64,000 bases of DNA from Methanolobus psychrophilus R15 (GCA_000306725.1 CP003083.1:1488001-1552000), one strand, 5' to 3'. Positions 18,025 to 26,694 are shown, numbered from the stretch's first letter. A program made the numbers and translations. Notes: generated by a model from the sequence alone, not told the origin.

Positions 18025-18639
18025 ATGAGAGAGCTCATTATATTCAAATCTGAAAAGGGCACACATGCCCAGATGCACACCCTTGAGGCAATAATGGCTT
18101 CAATTATCATGTTCGCTATTATTGTATTCACCGTACAGGCAACCTCTCTGACCCCTCTCACTTCCTCTACAGCCAATGCTCACATAGAAGCCCAGCTCCA
18201 GACCATGGGCCAAGACATACTCAATGCTCTTTCTTATTCATCTTACGGACAGGATTCAGATCTGAAGATAGATATCCTGAACTGGGACGGTGAGCAGTAT
18301 GTCTGGAACGGAGTAGTATACAGGACAGTTAAAACGCCACAGCACGAGCTTCAATCCAGTTCACTTGCGCAGACACTCGAATTCATCGCAGTCAGAAGAG
18401 GAATTGCCCACAATGTGCATTTCAGCTGGATAAATGAAGATGGGGTCGCTGTTTCCCGGAGATACATCTACAACGGGGACCCCTCAAACAACGCTGTAGT
18501 CATATCAAAGAGAGTTCACTTATCCGATACCGATGTCGGCAATGCAGCTGATTTCATGGCACGCACTGGAATCCCGGATGCTGATCCTACTGGTTTCTAC
18601 AATATTGTGAATGTAAAGATGACTCTATGGAGAATGTAG
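18025..18639 (+). CDS. Pilin-like protein A2 (operon A; DUF7288-like)
   Basis: This 204-residue protein has an A15-Q16 cleavage-like site (HAQMHTLEAIMA) directly before a hydrophobic helix (SIIMFAIIVFTVQA), then an exported domain. It shares with B2 the AQ(M/L)HTLE start, an NG-x-P-x-x-NAVV motif in the C-terminal half and a C-terminal W-R (MTLWRM here, LTAWRV in B2). It starts 1 nt after the A1 stop, and its own stop TAG is followed in frame by TGA. The HTLE motif resembles pilin-like families of haloarchaea. Function unknown; probably a minor pilin. Confidence 0.8.
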   Translation: MRELIIFKSEKGTHAQMHTLEAIMASIIMFAIIVFTVQATSLTPLTSSTANAHIEAQLQTMGQDILNALSYSSYGQDSDLKIDILNWDGEQYVWNGVVYRTVKTPQHELQSSSLAQTLEFIAVRRGIAHNVHFSWINEDGVAVSRRYIYNGDPSNNAVVISKRVHLSDTDVGNAADFMARTGIPDADPTGFYNIVNVKMTLWRM

Positions 18640-18646
18640 TGATCGT

Positions 18647-19501
18647 ATGAAAAGATTAGGTGATTCCGCTCAGTTACTGTTGATTGCAGGTTTTGCCATA
18701 GGCGTAGGCATCGTTATAATTACAGTCATGCTGAACAACGTGATATATGCCAGCAACATGGCATCGGAATCAAGTATCGATACTTCCCGCTATGATATTG
18801 CCAACGCCATCCAGACCACCACTGAAGCATATCAGGATGCTTACAGGTATTCCATGAATAATGGCACAAACGGCGATTATGACAATTATATCGACTCATA
18901 TTCAAAAAAAGCTTCACAGAACTATGCAACCGCAGGTTTTACTTTCCACCTTCAGAACCATAATTTCTCAGACCCCTACTTCACTAACAACGGACTTGCA
19001 GGAGGAAAAGACAACTGGACCCTTGTGAGTAATGTAAATTCTACGGAAGTATTTCTTATAGACATTCCAAACACGTCCATTATGGGAAATGAGTCTAATC
19101 CACTTGTAATTGAAGCTGTCAAAAGTGGTATGAGTCTATGGTCAATTGAGATGTACAATTCAAGCGGGAAGGTAAATATCACTATTACAGACGGTTCTCT
19201 AACATCCAATACCAAAAGCATAATTGATACAGTGGTCAATCTTAATATAACAGGCAATAAGATTAATGCAGAAATGGTCTCATTCAATTTTTCTGCTTCC
19301 ACATCAGGCCATGACTATTCAATAAATATCTACAACGGAAGCACTACTGTTGGCATTTACACAATATCAGGGAACCTCACATCCGGACAGCCATTTACAC
19401 TTATAAGACATAAGGTGGCAAATCCAACCCTAAGGATGGCTTCCAGCCGAATGAGTATAAACCGGACAATACCTGTTTCCCTTCCCGGAGGGGGCTTATG
19501 A
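18647..19501 (+). CDS. Pilin-like protein A3 (operon A; DUF7261-like)
   Basis: This 284-residue protein begins MKRLGDSAQLLLIAGFAIGV, with A8|Q9 before the hydrophobic helix as in the other Q-leader members. The exported part is Asn/Ser/Thr-rich with many sequons (NNGTNG, NISG-like, NITITDG, NLNITGN), suggesting heavy N-glycosylation. It corresponds by position and N-terminus to B3, but is much longer (284 versus 153 residues). It follows A2 by 7 nt and overlaps the A4 start by 4 nt. Function unknown. Confidence 0.78.
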   Translation: MKRLGDSAQLLLIAGFAIGVGIVIITVMLNNVIYASNMASESSIDTSRYDIANAIQTTTEAYQDAYRYSMNNGTNGDYDNYIDSYSKKASQNYATAGFTFHLQNHNFSDPYFTNNGLAGGKDNWTLVSNVNSTEVFLIDIPNTSIMGNESNPLVIEAVKSGMSLWSIEMYNSSGKVNITITDGSLTSNTKSIIDTVVNLNITGNKINAEMVSFNFSASTSGHDYSINIYNGSTTVGIYTISGNLTSGQPFTLIRHKVANPTLRMASSRMSINRTIPVSLPGGGL

Positions 19502-19971
19502 GAGAACTGGCAGGCGATGAGAAGGCAGTATCTGTTCCGATAGGATTCATACTCACTTTCACTATCTCAGTCCTTGTGATGGTGGTTGTCCTTACATCAT
19601 TTTATTCATTGATAGGACAGGCAGAGCAAACCGTCATGCGTGATGAATTCGAAATACATGGAAGCGATATTGCAGCCCGCATAACAGCCATCGATACTAC
19701 TGTTGGTATAGCAAGGGAGGCAGGTGCCAGTATTGAAGGGATAGGTTACAGGCTATCCCTGCCGGACAGGATAGCAGGGAAGGAATATTCGGTCGAGTTC
19801 TCAAATCTTACAGATGATATAATCATCATGTCTGAAGGAAGGTATGAAACCAGAGTCATGGTACCCTATTCCACGGAAGATACCAATGTAACGCCAACCA
19901 TTCTTTACAGCTCAAAAGGTGAATACCTGATAGATTATAACTCACTGACAAATACGATCGATATATCCTGA
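19498..19971 (+). CDS. Pilin-like protein A4 (operon A; DUF7266-like)
   Basis: This 157-residue protein starts MRELAGDEKAVSVPIGFIL, where KA|VSV before a hydrophobic helix matches the archaeal pilin pattern. After the helix come GQAEQTVMRDEFEIHG and a domain ending YNSLTNTIDIS. B4 is the counterpart, sharing the VSV-x-x-(G/E) start and the -x-DEF/-DQF stretch before a short helix. The ATG overlaps the A3 stop as ATGA, with GGAGGGGG just upstream as a strong ribosome binding site. Function unknown. Confidence 0.78.
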   Translation: MRELAGDEKAVSVPIGFILTFTISVLVMVVVLTSFYSLIGQAEQTVMRDEFEIHGSDIAARITAIDTTVGIAREAGASIEGIGYRLSLPDRIAGKEYSVEFSNLTDDIIIMSEGRYETRVMVPYSTEDTNVTPTILYSSKGEYLIDYNSLTNTIDIS

Positions 19972-19977
19972 GAGTGA

Positions 19978-20772
19978 ATGTGCATGGACAGCAGAAAAAA
20001 GGCAAGAAAAAAGATAAGTGCATCTGAAGATGCTGTTTCAGAAGTACTGGGTTTCAGTATCACCATAGGAGTGTTGGTCTTGTCGCTTGCTGTAATAGGA
20101 ATCTCAGGTTATCCCATGATAGAACAAATGCAGGAAAGGGGGCATCTCCTGAACATTGAACAAAGCTTTTCAGTGTTGCAGCCTAATATTAACAAAGTGG
20201 CATACGGGAAAGCTCCTTCCCAATCCGTGGAACTTAAGATGTACGGAAGCATGATATCAGTTACAGGGACCAGTTACATGAATTTGAGCCTTCAGGTATG
20301 GAATAGCACCAGTTCCAGCTATAATACCCAGTCTATTGAAAAACAGATGAGGACTATAGAGAATGAATATGGGGAGAATGCCGTAGCCTATGAGAACACA
20401 GGTGCATGGGCCAGATATCCACATGGCAGCTCCGTAACAGTCTCAAAACCGGATTTTGCGTATCATGATAACGTATTACTTATTCCCATGGTGACTATTT
20501 CAGGATCAAAGAGCATTTCAGGTGCGGGGCTGACACGTGTGGTTTCCCAGGGAGGGCAAATATCAGTATCAGTATATGAGAACGTATCCATGGTCAACAT
20601 GACTGTTAAAAGCAACTACTACGAAGCCTGGGGAAGATATTTTAGTGAAACTCTGGACATGGATATCAATGCTATTGATGCTGCAAACAATACAGTATAT
20701 GTAAGCCGTGCGTATTCTCCCGGCATAGATGTGTTTGTCACAGTAACCCCAATGACTGTAACTATCGAATAA
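19978..20772 (+). CDS. Pilin-like protein A5 (operon A; DUF7289-like)
   Basis: This 264-residue protein has a lysine-rich leader and the processing region DAVSEVLGFSITIGVL, close to the AVSE(V/T)LG start of many archaeal pilins. After the helix is EQSFSVLQPNINKVAYGKAPS, shared with A6 and B5 (EQ-(A/S)-F-x-V-L/F, then P-S/V). The C-terminal half has a second family mark, YYEAWGRYF (A-W-x-x-Y). The start could be ATG 19978 or, with better ribosome-site spacing, ATG 19984. It is 6 nt after A4 and 8 nt before A6. Function unknown; a larger minor pilin is likely. Confidence 0.78.
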   Translation: MCMDSRKKARKKISASEDAVSEVLGFSITIGVLVLSLAVIGISGYPMIEQMQERGHLLNIEQSFSVLQPNINKVAYGKAPSQSVELKMYGSMISVTGTSYMNLSLQVWNSTSSSYNTQSIEKQMRTIENEYGENAVAYENTGAWARYPHGSSVTVSKPDFAYHDNVLLIPMVTISGSKSISGAGLTRVVSQGGQISVSVYENVSMVNMTVKSNYYEAWGRYFSETLDMDINAIDAANNTVYVSRAYSPGIDVFVTVTPMTVTIE

Positions 20773-20780
20773 GAGGTGTT

Positions 20781-22250
20781 ATGTTGATCAGAAATATGTC
20801 CAGGTCCGAAATAGCCGTATCATCCGTTGTTGGAATAATAATACTCCTTGCACTGACTATTGTATCTATAAGTGTTATCCTTCTATACTCAACTCCCTCA
20901 ATGAATAGCATGCAGGATATGGCCAATTCCCAAAGGGTTGAGCAGGCATTTACAGTGTTTGACTCCAGAGTTAGCAAGGTGGCACTGGGAGAATCACCGA
21001 GCCAGACAACTTCATTCTCCATTATGGACGGTAGTGTTAGCGTCAACGGGGATGATAGATCTTATCAAAACAGCCAGATAGTAGTGGTATGCACCCAGCT
21101 CAATAGTAGTCCATGGTATACTAATTTCAATAACAACAGATATAAATGGAACAGCTGGGCAGCTTATGAGAGTTATCCAAACATGACGGTGTTCAATGCA
21201 TCCATGGGAAGTATCACCTACAACCAAGCAGATCGGGTCATAGGATATGAAGGTGGGGGCGTATGGTCAAAATACCCAACCGGCAAGGCAGTCATGATAT
21301 CCCCTCCGGAGTTCCATTATAATGGAGAAACGCTTACATTGCCCATAATGAAAATTGATGGAAATGAGGTATTCAGCGGGAGGACAGATGTTGCGGTGAC
21401 TGTGAGTTCTAATAACATGCCTGTAGTGTTGTATCCTGAGAATGCGATCAATACAAAAAAAGTGAATCCTTTAGCTTCAGACAAAGTTCTCATCTATATA
21501 AAAAGTGAGTTTTACACAGCGTGGGCTGAATATGCAAACTCTTTAACTTACGCCAGTGCACAGACCGATGAACTGAACCAGACTGCCATTGTAGAACTTG
21601 AAGTGATGCCGGAAATGGGAAAGGATCAGCTCAAGCAAGTATTCAAGATTGGTGCCCTTAACCAGTCAAATCCTGCACCGATGTATAATTTTTTGTTTAA
21701 CTTGGAGGCAAAGTCAAGTCAGGGACTAAATCCAAGCAATTATCAGATAACAGCTTCATCTGGCACGAAGACCCTTACATACACCCTTGCAAAAAAAGGA
21801 GGTGCCAACCAGCTTCAACTGGGACTAATTTATAAAGATACAGCTATTGGAGGGGGCACCGAAACATGGGAAGGGACAGATGTGTTCTTTGTAAACGGTT
21901 CAAAGGAGGACCAAGCTTCCAGCGTAGACTTGCTGAGTAACTCTTTTGATATGAAGTATACTGCAAATTCACCAGATTTCTCCTGGGGTCCTGTCAGTCT
22001 CATAAGCATACCACCTGATATGGATATCACAAAAACTCAAAACAGCACACAGTCATTGTATGATGTTTCTCAGCATTATATGAAACTTCTCACAATGGAT
22101 GGTTCAGTCATGTTCAATATACAGTCACCTGGAAAATCAGATCCTGTGGACTATTCAGAGTCAACGCTGACACTGCTATATGACGGGATGCCGGGAAGTA
22201 TCACTTACCTTCATGTGAGCAGGAACGACCTTGCAATTACACTGAGTTAA
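20781..22250 (+). CDS. Pilin-like protein A6 (operon A; enlarged A5 paralogue)
   Basis: This 489-residue protein is the last and largest of operon A. It starts MLIRNMSRSEIAVSSVVGII, with an AVSS pilin-like site before the helix, then EQAFTVFDSRVSKVALGESP, clearly homologous to A5 and B5. The A-W-x-x-Y mark is FYTAWAEYA at about 250. Residues about 270-489 form an additional domain with no counterpart in A5 or B5. AGAGGTGTT just before the ATG is the ribosome binding site. By analogy with large tip pilins it could cap the fibre, but this is inference. Operon B lacks an equivalent. Confidence 0.77.
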   Translation: MLIRNMSRSEIAVSSVVGIIILLALTIVSISVILLYSTPSMNSMQDMANSQRVEQAFTVFDSRVSKVALGESPSQTTSFSIMDGSVSVNGDDRSYQNSQIVVVCTQLNSSPWYTNFNNNRYKWNSWAAYESYPNMTVFNASMGSITYNQADRVIGYEGGGVWSKYPTGKAVMISPPEFHYNGETLTLPIMKIDGNEVFSGRTDVAVTVSSNNMPVVLYPENAINTKKVNPLASDKVLIYIKSEFYTAWAEYANSLTYASAQTDELNQTAIVELEVMPEMGKDQLKQVFKIGALNQSNPAPMYNFLFNLEAKSSQGLNPSNYQITASSGTKTLTYTLAKKGGANQLQLGLIYKDTAIGGGTETWEGTDVFFVNGSKEDQASSVDLLSNSFDMKYTANSPDFSWGPVSLISIPPDMDITKTQNSTQSLYDVSQHYMKLLTMDGSVMFNIQSPGKSDPVDYSESTLTLLYDGMPGSITYLHVSRNDLAITLS

Positions 22251-22331
22251 GCTTTGGATAGGAAAATTCATAGAAGAATTATATAAAAGCGCATCCAAAA
22301 GTAAGTATATTATAAGGTAGTGTGATGAAGT

Positions 22332-22445
22332 ATGCTCTGGAAAGGCAATAGCGCCGTATCAGATACTACAAAAGTTATATTCACCCTTTTTCTTTATCTG
22401 TTATTAATCATAGCCATCGTATTAGCTATAAGTTTTTACCGTTGA
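22332..22445 (+). CDS. 37-residue membrane peptide between the two pilin-like operons
   Basis: This short gene encodes MLWKGNSAVSDTTKVIF followed by a single hydrophobic helix (TLFLYLLLIIAIVLAISF) and a terminal Tyr-Arg. The NSAVSDT segment before the helix copies the AVSE/AVSS pilin cleavage region of A5, A6 and B5, but the protein ends right after the helix with no exported domain. It has its own TATA box (TTATATAAAAG at 22279-22289), about 50 nt before the ATG, and a ribosome-site-like AAGGTAGTGTGATGAAG. It may be a real micro-pilin or helper, or the remnant of a longer pilin. Function unknown. Confidence 0.55.
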   Translation: MLWKGNSAVSDTTKVIFTLFLYLLLIIAIVLAISFYR

Positions 22446-22614
22446 AGTTTGGTTCATGACACAGACGTGTTGCATATTTCTGTGTGCCCTAAAGGGGTTA
22501 AGACTGGGTTAAAAAAGTAAGAAACATGAAATGGGCAGGTTTTACTTTAGAGATTTTAATCAGATACATTAAAAGCAAATAATATTTATATGACATTGTA
22601 CATATATTATCTGC

Positions 22615-23592
22615 ATGATAGATGAAAAAGGGCAAATTGCCGTGGACTTCCTTCTTGGGATTTCGTTGTTCCTAATTGCTCTTATGTTCATAGTACAATT
22701 CATTCCAGGTCTTTTCCTGCCCGGTTCGGCAAACGAGGGAAGCCTTGATCATACTGCCTACAGGACAGCCACGGTCCTTGCTGAAGATCCCGGATGGTGG
22801 GGGAACACCACTACAAGCAATACGGATTGGGAACACAATCCTGCTGACGTCAAAAGAATTGGTCTTGCGGCTGACGATGACAGCAGTTCAAAACTGACAA
22901 ATAGCCCAAACCTCATCTCAAAGAATAAAACACTCGCAATGATGCAGATAGATGAAAAAGTTTTCGTGGAGAAACTGGGCTTGTATGATAACGTAAATGA
23001 AGCCCTTTTTTATTACGGCTACAACATATCTATCACAAAGAATATCACAGATAGTGCATCCCTGGTCCTGGAAAATGTGCCTCTGGCTCGTGGAAGCATG
23101 ATCCCTGCAGACAGAGATGTGATTAAAATAGTGCGCATCGTCCTGATAGAAACAGGAAAAGTCGCTTACTTTGATGCAGATGAATTTATTACACCCTATC
23201 CTACCCCATCTAACATGACTTCATTGAGCGTCGCCGGACCTAAGAACGAAGATGTCACAGTAATCATAAGCAAATTTAACATAACAGGAACCAATCCTAA
23301 ACTTGAGAGCATAGAGCTGAATGGAACCACACTCGCTCCTTCTTCTGATTTCAATGCATACAAAAGGATTAACGGCATATATTCACCCATAAACTTAAGT
23401 GAGTCACTAGAGTGCAATGACATGCTGCGTTTGGATCTCAATTCCAGTCTTTTTAGCGCAAACCAGACTTACCTGTTAGAACTGACATTCAATGATATCT
23501 GGTTCACAATGTCAGGAGCACCACTGGAGTATACATCAAGAGAGGAGGCTTTCTATGAGCCTGCTTACCTCAATGTGATGGTGTGGAAATGA
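22615..23592 (+). CDS. Pilin-like protein B1 (operon B; counterpart of A1)
   Basis: This 325-residue protein starts MIDEKGQIAVDFLLGISLFL, the same KG|Q plus acidic residue plus helix as A1. The exported domain has DPGWWGN, RIGLA and many sequons, and ends NVMVWK, echoing the A1 and A2 tails. It is about twice the length of A1. A TATA-like AATATTTATATG at 22581-22592 lies so close to the ATG that the transcript is probably nearly leaderless. It opens operon B and overlaps B2 by 4 nt. Function unknown. Confidence 0.8.
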   Translation: MIDEKGQIAVDFLLGISLFLIALMFIVQFIPGLFLPGSANEGSLDHTAYRTATVLAEDPGWWGNTTTSNTDWEHNPADVKRIGLAADDDSSSKLTNSPNLISKNKTLAMMQIDEKVFVEKLGLYDNVNEALFYYGYNISITKNITDSASLVLENVPLARGSMIPADRDVIKIVRIVLIETGKVAYFDADEFITPYPTPSNMTSLSVAGPKNEDVTVIISKFNITGTNPKLESIELNGTTLAPSSDFNAYKRINGIYSPINLSESLECNDMLRLDLNSSLFSANQTYLLELTFNDIWFTMSGAPLEYTSREEAFYEPAYLNVMVWK

Positions 23593-24107
23593 ACGATAAA
23601 GCACAACTGCATACTCTGGAAGGTCTTGCTGCTGCACTGCTGATGACATTGACGATACTGACCATTACCCAGAGTGCCATGATAATAACACCACAGAACG
23701 AACTGGTGATGGACGTCCAGCTAAAACAAATTGCATCCGATGCATTGACAGTACTGGACAGCGCACCGGAGGCAACGATCAGGAACGATCTGACTGAATG
23801 CATTGCGAGCTGGAACATGACTGAAGCAAGCCTGACTGTAAACAATCTTGGGATGCTTGATAATGAGCTATCATACCTTCTTCCAGATATACTCTACAAT
23901 GTCAACATAGCATATTTTGATGTGGGCACACAAAAATTGACAGACAAGAAGGTTATCGTTAACGGCGCGCCCACAGAAAATGCTGTTGTAGCCAGGCGTT
24001 TAGTGTCACTCTCCAATTCTACGGTTTCCAGTTCTGGCGGAGCATGGGGCATTGCAGATGATGAGTTGTTGATCGTGGAGGTGAGACTAACAGCATGGAG
24101 AGTTTAA
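23589..24107 (+). CDS. Pilin-like protein B2 (operon B; counterpart of A2)
   Basis: This 172-residue protein begins MNDKAQLHTLEGLAAALL, with A5|Q6 before the helix, matching A2 (AQMHTLEA). The C-terminal half has NGAPTENAVVARR, matching NGDPSNNAVV in A2, and it ends LTAWRV. The ATG overlaps the B1 stop as ATGA; an in-frame GTG at 23583 is the alternative start. It overlaps B3 by 13 nt. Function unknown; probably a minor pilin. Confidence 0.79.
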   Translation: MNDKAQLHTLEGLAAALLMTLTILTITQSAMIITPQNELVMDVQLKQIASDALTVLDSAPEATIRNDLTECIASWNMTEASLTVNNLGMLDNELSYLLPDILYNVNIAYFDVGTQKLTDKKVIVNGAPTENAVVARRLVSLSNSTVSSSGGAWGIADDELLIVEVRLTAWRV

Positions 24108-24556
24108 GAAAGGATAACAAAGGTCAGTGGATAGTACTTTCCGGATTGGTCATATCCCTCATCCTGGTGGCGATAGCAGTGCTTGCTAACCAGGCAGTCA
24201 TCAATGGTTATTACTCATCGAATGCAGTGCTGGAATTGCCAAAAGAGGACATAAGGGAGCTGACATTGCAAACCAGGGAGAATACAAGGATGATCCTGGA
24301 TATGTCTTATGAACTCAACCAGACAAACAACAAAACCGTGCCGGTAATATTTGAGGATATTTTCATCAACTGCAATGATCAAATGAAGGCACTTTACGCT
24401 ATACGCGGACAGGCAATCGATACCAGAATGATGCAGATGCAGATTACTAATGAAACAAACATGTCCGGGAAAGATATCATCTGGGTGAATATCGAATATA
24501 ATGACGGCAGAACCAGATATGTTTCAAGTCCGGAAGTCATAGAGGTGGAGAAATGA
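24095..24556 (+). CDS. Pilin-like protein B3 (operon B; counterpart of A3)
   Basis: This 153-residue protein starts MESLRKDNKGQWIVLSGLVI, with KG|Q before the hydrophobic helix. The exported region has an ELTLQTRENTRMIL helix and sequons (NQT, NKT, NET, NMS), and is shorter than A3. A strong GGAGGTGAG lies about 10 nt before the ATG, inside the end of B2. The stop overlaps the B4 start as ATGA. Function unknown. Confidence 0.77.
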   Translation: MESLRKDNKGQWIVLSGLVISLILVAIAVLANQAVINGYYSSNAVLELPKEDIRELTLQTRENTRMILDMSYELNQTNNKTVPVIFEDIFINCNDQMKALYAIRGQAIDTRMMQMQITNETNMSGKDIIWVNIEYNDGRTRYVSSPEVIEVEK

Positions 24557-25008
24557 GACCGCTATTGAAAAATGAAGAAGGGGTTTCAGTCATCGTAGAA
24601 TATATCCTGCTGACGCTGATATGTATCGGATTCTTCATGGTGATCACTGTTAATTCCTATGATATATTCCTTCAGCGCCCAAATTCTGTCGTTGTCGAAG
24701 ACCAGTTCAGTGACATCGGAAACATGATGAGCACTGTGATTACAGACATGTACCTGATCCTTCCTGCCAACGGAATGATGGAAATGGAATACAGGATACC
24801 GGATAAAGCAGGACAGGAGACGTATTATATTAATGCGGATATCAATTTGGATGATGGTCCGGAAGACCAGATAATAGAAGTGGGTTCCTATTCATCCGGT
24901 CAGAAAGTAAGAGTGACTATAGGAGGGATTGCTGCAACAATGCCTATCAACGGCACGGTATCAAGCAGCTCCACACATCGTGTGATCAGCTATGACTCAA
25001 CTACATAG
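24553..25008 (+). CDS. Pilin-like protein B4 (operon B; counterpart of A4)
   Basis: This 151-residue protein starts MRPLLKNEEGVSVIVEYILL, with EG|VSV and a Glu inside the helix start, a classical type IV pilin feature. After the helix is VVEDQFSDIGNMMSTVI, equivalent to the RDEFEIHGSDI stretch of A4. GAGGTGGAGAA precedes the ATG. It overlaps B5 by 17 nt. Function unknown. Confidence 0.78.
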   Translation: MRPLLKNEEGVSVIVEYILLTLICIGFFMVITVNSYDIFLQRPNSVVVEDQFSDIGNMMSTVITDMYLILPANGMMEMEYRIPDKAGQETYYINADINLDDGPEDQIIEVGSYSSGQKVRVTIGGIAATMPINGTVSSSSTHRVISYDSTT

Positions 25009-25735
25009 GAATAATGCCGCAGTCTCTGAGACTCTGGGATACATTATATTGTTCGGGATTGTGACTTTGTCGATGGGTACCATATATGCTATTGGTTATC
25101 CGGTGCTACAGTCAAATATCGATGCAAATGTGTTTGAAAGTGCAGAGCAGAGCTTTATTGTACTCCAGAGCAACATGAAAAGGGTGTCCTTCGACCAGGC
25201 ACCTGTGAAGACCCTAAAGATGAAACTTCACGGTTCCGAGATTTCAGTGAACGACCATTCATCTAATATAAGTATTAGTTATGACGGTACTCACCTCGGA
25301 ACTTACCCCATGGGGGATATACAGTTCTCAAAAGGTAAAAAATCCATAAGCTATGAAATGGGAAGTGTGATTAAGAGATATTCCCCCACATCCATGATCA
25401 TGGTGTCAAAGCCTCCCATATACACCAGTACCATGGATAATCAGAGTGTGACAACTATCGGCATAGTCTCGATCAACGGAAATGCGTGGCTTTCAGGCAG
25501 GGGAATCACAACCGTTACAATGAGTCACAATTCCAGTAGAATGGAGATGCTGCCATCGGGACCTACAGACGTAACAGTCCAAATAGACAGCGCACATGCC
25601 CCTGCGTGGAAAATGTACCTAGAAGATGCCGGCTTTTATATCTCCCCCAGCAGCCCATCTTCGACTGTCATAGCCACTAAGAATGATACAAGACTGATAG
25701 TAAGTCATCATACAGTTGACGTCGATATGAAATAA
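24992..25735 (+). CDS. Pilin-like protein B5 (operon B; counterpart of A5/A6)
   Basis: This 247-residue protein starts MTQLHRNNAAVSETLGYIIL, with an AVSETLG pilin site. It then has AEQSFIVLQSNMKRVSFDQAP, aligned with A5 and A6, a P-(P/D)-F/I region near KPPIYTS, and HAPAWKMYLEDAG as its A-W-x-x-Y mark. It is the last gene of operon B and is followed by the bidirectional terminator at 25778-25799. Function unknown; probably a minor pilin. Confidence 0.79.
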   Translation: MTQLHRNNAAVSETLGYIILFGIVTLSMGTIYAIGYPVLQSNIDANVFESAEQSFIVLQSNMKRVSFDQAPVKTLKMKLHGSEISVNDHSSNISISYDGTHLGTYPMGDIQFSKGKKSISYEMGSVIKRYSPTSMIMVSKPPIYTSTMDNQSVTTIGIVSINGNAWLSGRGITTVTMSHNSSRMEMLPSGPTDVTVQIDSAHAPAWKMYLEDAGFYISPSSPSSTVIATKNDTRLIVSHHTVDVDMK

Positions 25736-25777
25736 TCGCGAACACCTTTGATCGCAATTAAGAAAAAAGAGAAGAGA

Positions 25778-25799
25778 AAAAGGAGTATTTACTCCTTTT
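25778..25799. terminator. Bidirectional hairpin terminator
   Basis: AAAAGGAGTA and TACTCCTTTT form a perfect inverted repeat with a 2-nt centre. It sits between the convergent ends of B5 and the SdrD-B protein gene and has A/T runs on both sides, so it can end transcription from either strand. Confidence 0.7.
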
Positions 25800-25803
25800 A
25801 TAT

Positions 25804-26694
25804 TTATTCCTTCCTGCGCTGCATTATGAATGCAAGACCGAGGATCGCTGCTATTGGCAAAGCGATGGTCGGGAACTCAGGGATCTCCTGTCCGGGCAGG
25901 AAGTAAATTCCTGCATCTATGTCCTCATAGTACTGTCCTGAGATAAGTGCAAAGCAATCTGTTTTCCCGAATTCGTCTGCATCACTGTCAGTTGCTGTGC
26001 TGCCCTGCCCTTGCGGAGCGAAAACTGATCCGGTAGGCTTCAAAAATTCTATGTAGTAGCTGCCTGGTGCAAGTCCTGTGAATATATAGTATCCACTGTT
26101 ATCTGTTGTTGTGTTTGCAACAAGTTCCCCATCACACTTGTAGAGCTTGACTTCAACTCCTTCAATGGCGGGTTCACCAGCATCCTGGATACCATTGTTA
26201 TTCTGGTCTTCCCAGACAAAGTTACCAACACTTGCTGGTTTGTACATGCCTGCGTCAATGGTGCAGTTATCGTTATAATTCCTGATCTTGATTACTGAAG
26301 TCATGCCAGTTGCTGTGTTGGCATCACTGTCTTTATTGTCATTTGTGCCCTGATCCATAGGTGAGAATACATATCCTGAAGGCAGAATGAACTTGACCTT
26401 ATAATTTTTATTGTTATTTACGGCAAATTTGTAGATGCCGTTGGAGTTAGTCGTTGTTTCTCTTATCTTTACAAAATTGCCATTGGCGTTCTTAGAATAG
26501 AGCTCTACCTTTACACCCTTAATTCCCGGCTCTCCAGAATCCTGTATACCGTTCCCATTGAGGTCGTCCCACACAAGGTCACCTATGTGACATGCTGATG
26601 CCGGAAGTGTCAGTGCCACAAATACCACTATGGCAAGGGCCAGCACTCTGACAGGCACGTGCCTGAACACATCACTTATGATTCTTTTTACCAT
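25804..26694 (-). CDS. SdrD-B repeat surface protein with PEF-CTERM sorting signal
   Basis: This 296-residue protein has a signal peptide ending near PASA, then two SdrD-B (collagen-binding B-type, Ca-binding) domains. Each opens with (I/V)G(D/N)(L/F)VW(D/E)D-x-N-x-NGIQD-x-GEP and closes with a DAG(M/I)Y motif. The C-terminus has PEFPTIALPIA, a hydrophobic helix and QRRKE. This is the PEF-CTERM signal, which archaeosortase (ArtC type) processes to anchor proteins to lipid. ATG 26694 follows a GGTGGT ribosome site and is preferred to ATG 26721. It faces the pilin-like operons tail to tail. Structural or adhesive role inferred. Confidence 0.88.
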   Translation of the reverse strand: MVKRIISDVFRHVPVRVLALAIVVFVALTLPASACHIGDLVWDDLNGNGIQDSGEPGIKGVKVELYSKNANGNFVKIRETTTNSNGIYKFAVNNNKNYKVKFILPSGYVFSPMDQGTNDNKDSDANTATGMTSVIKIRNYNDNCTIDAGMYKPASVGNFVWEDQNNNGIQDAGEPAIEGVEVKLYKCDGELVANTTTDNSGYYIFTGLAPGSYYIEFLKPTGSVFAPQGQGSTATDSDADEFGKTDCFALISGQYYEDIDAGIYFLPGQEIPEFPTIALPIAAILGLAFIMQRRKE

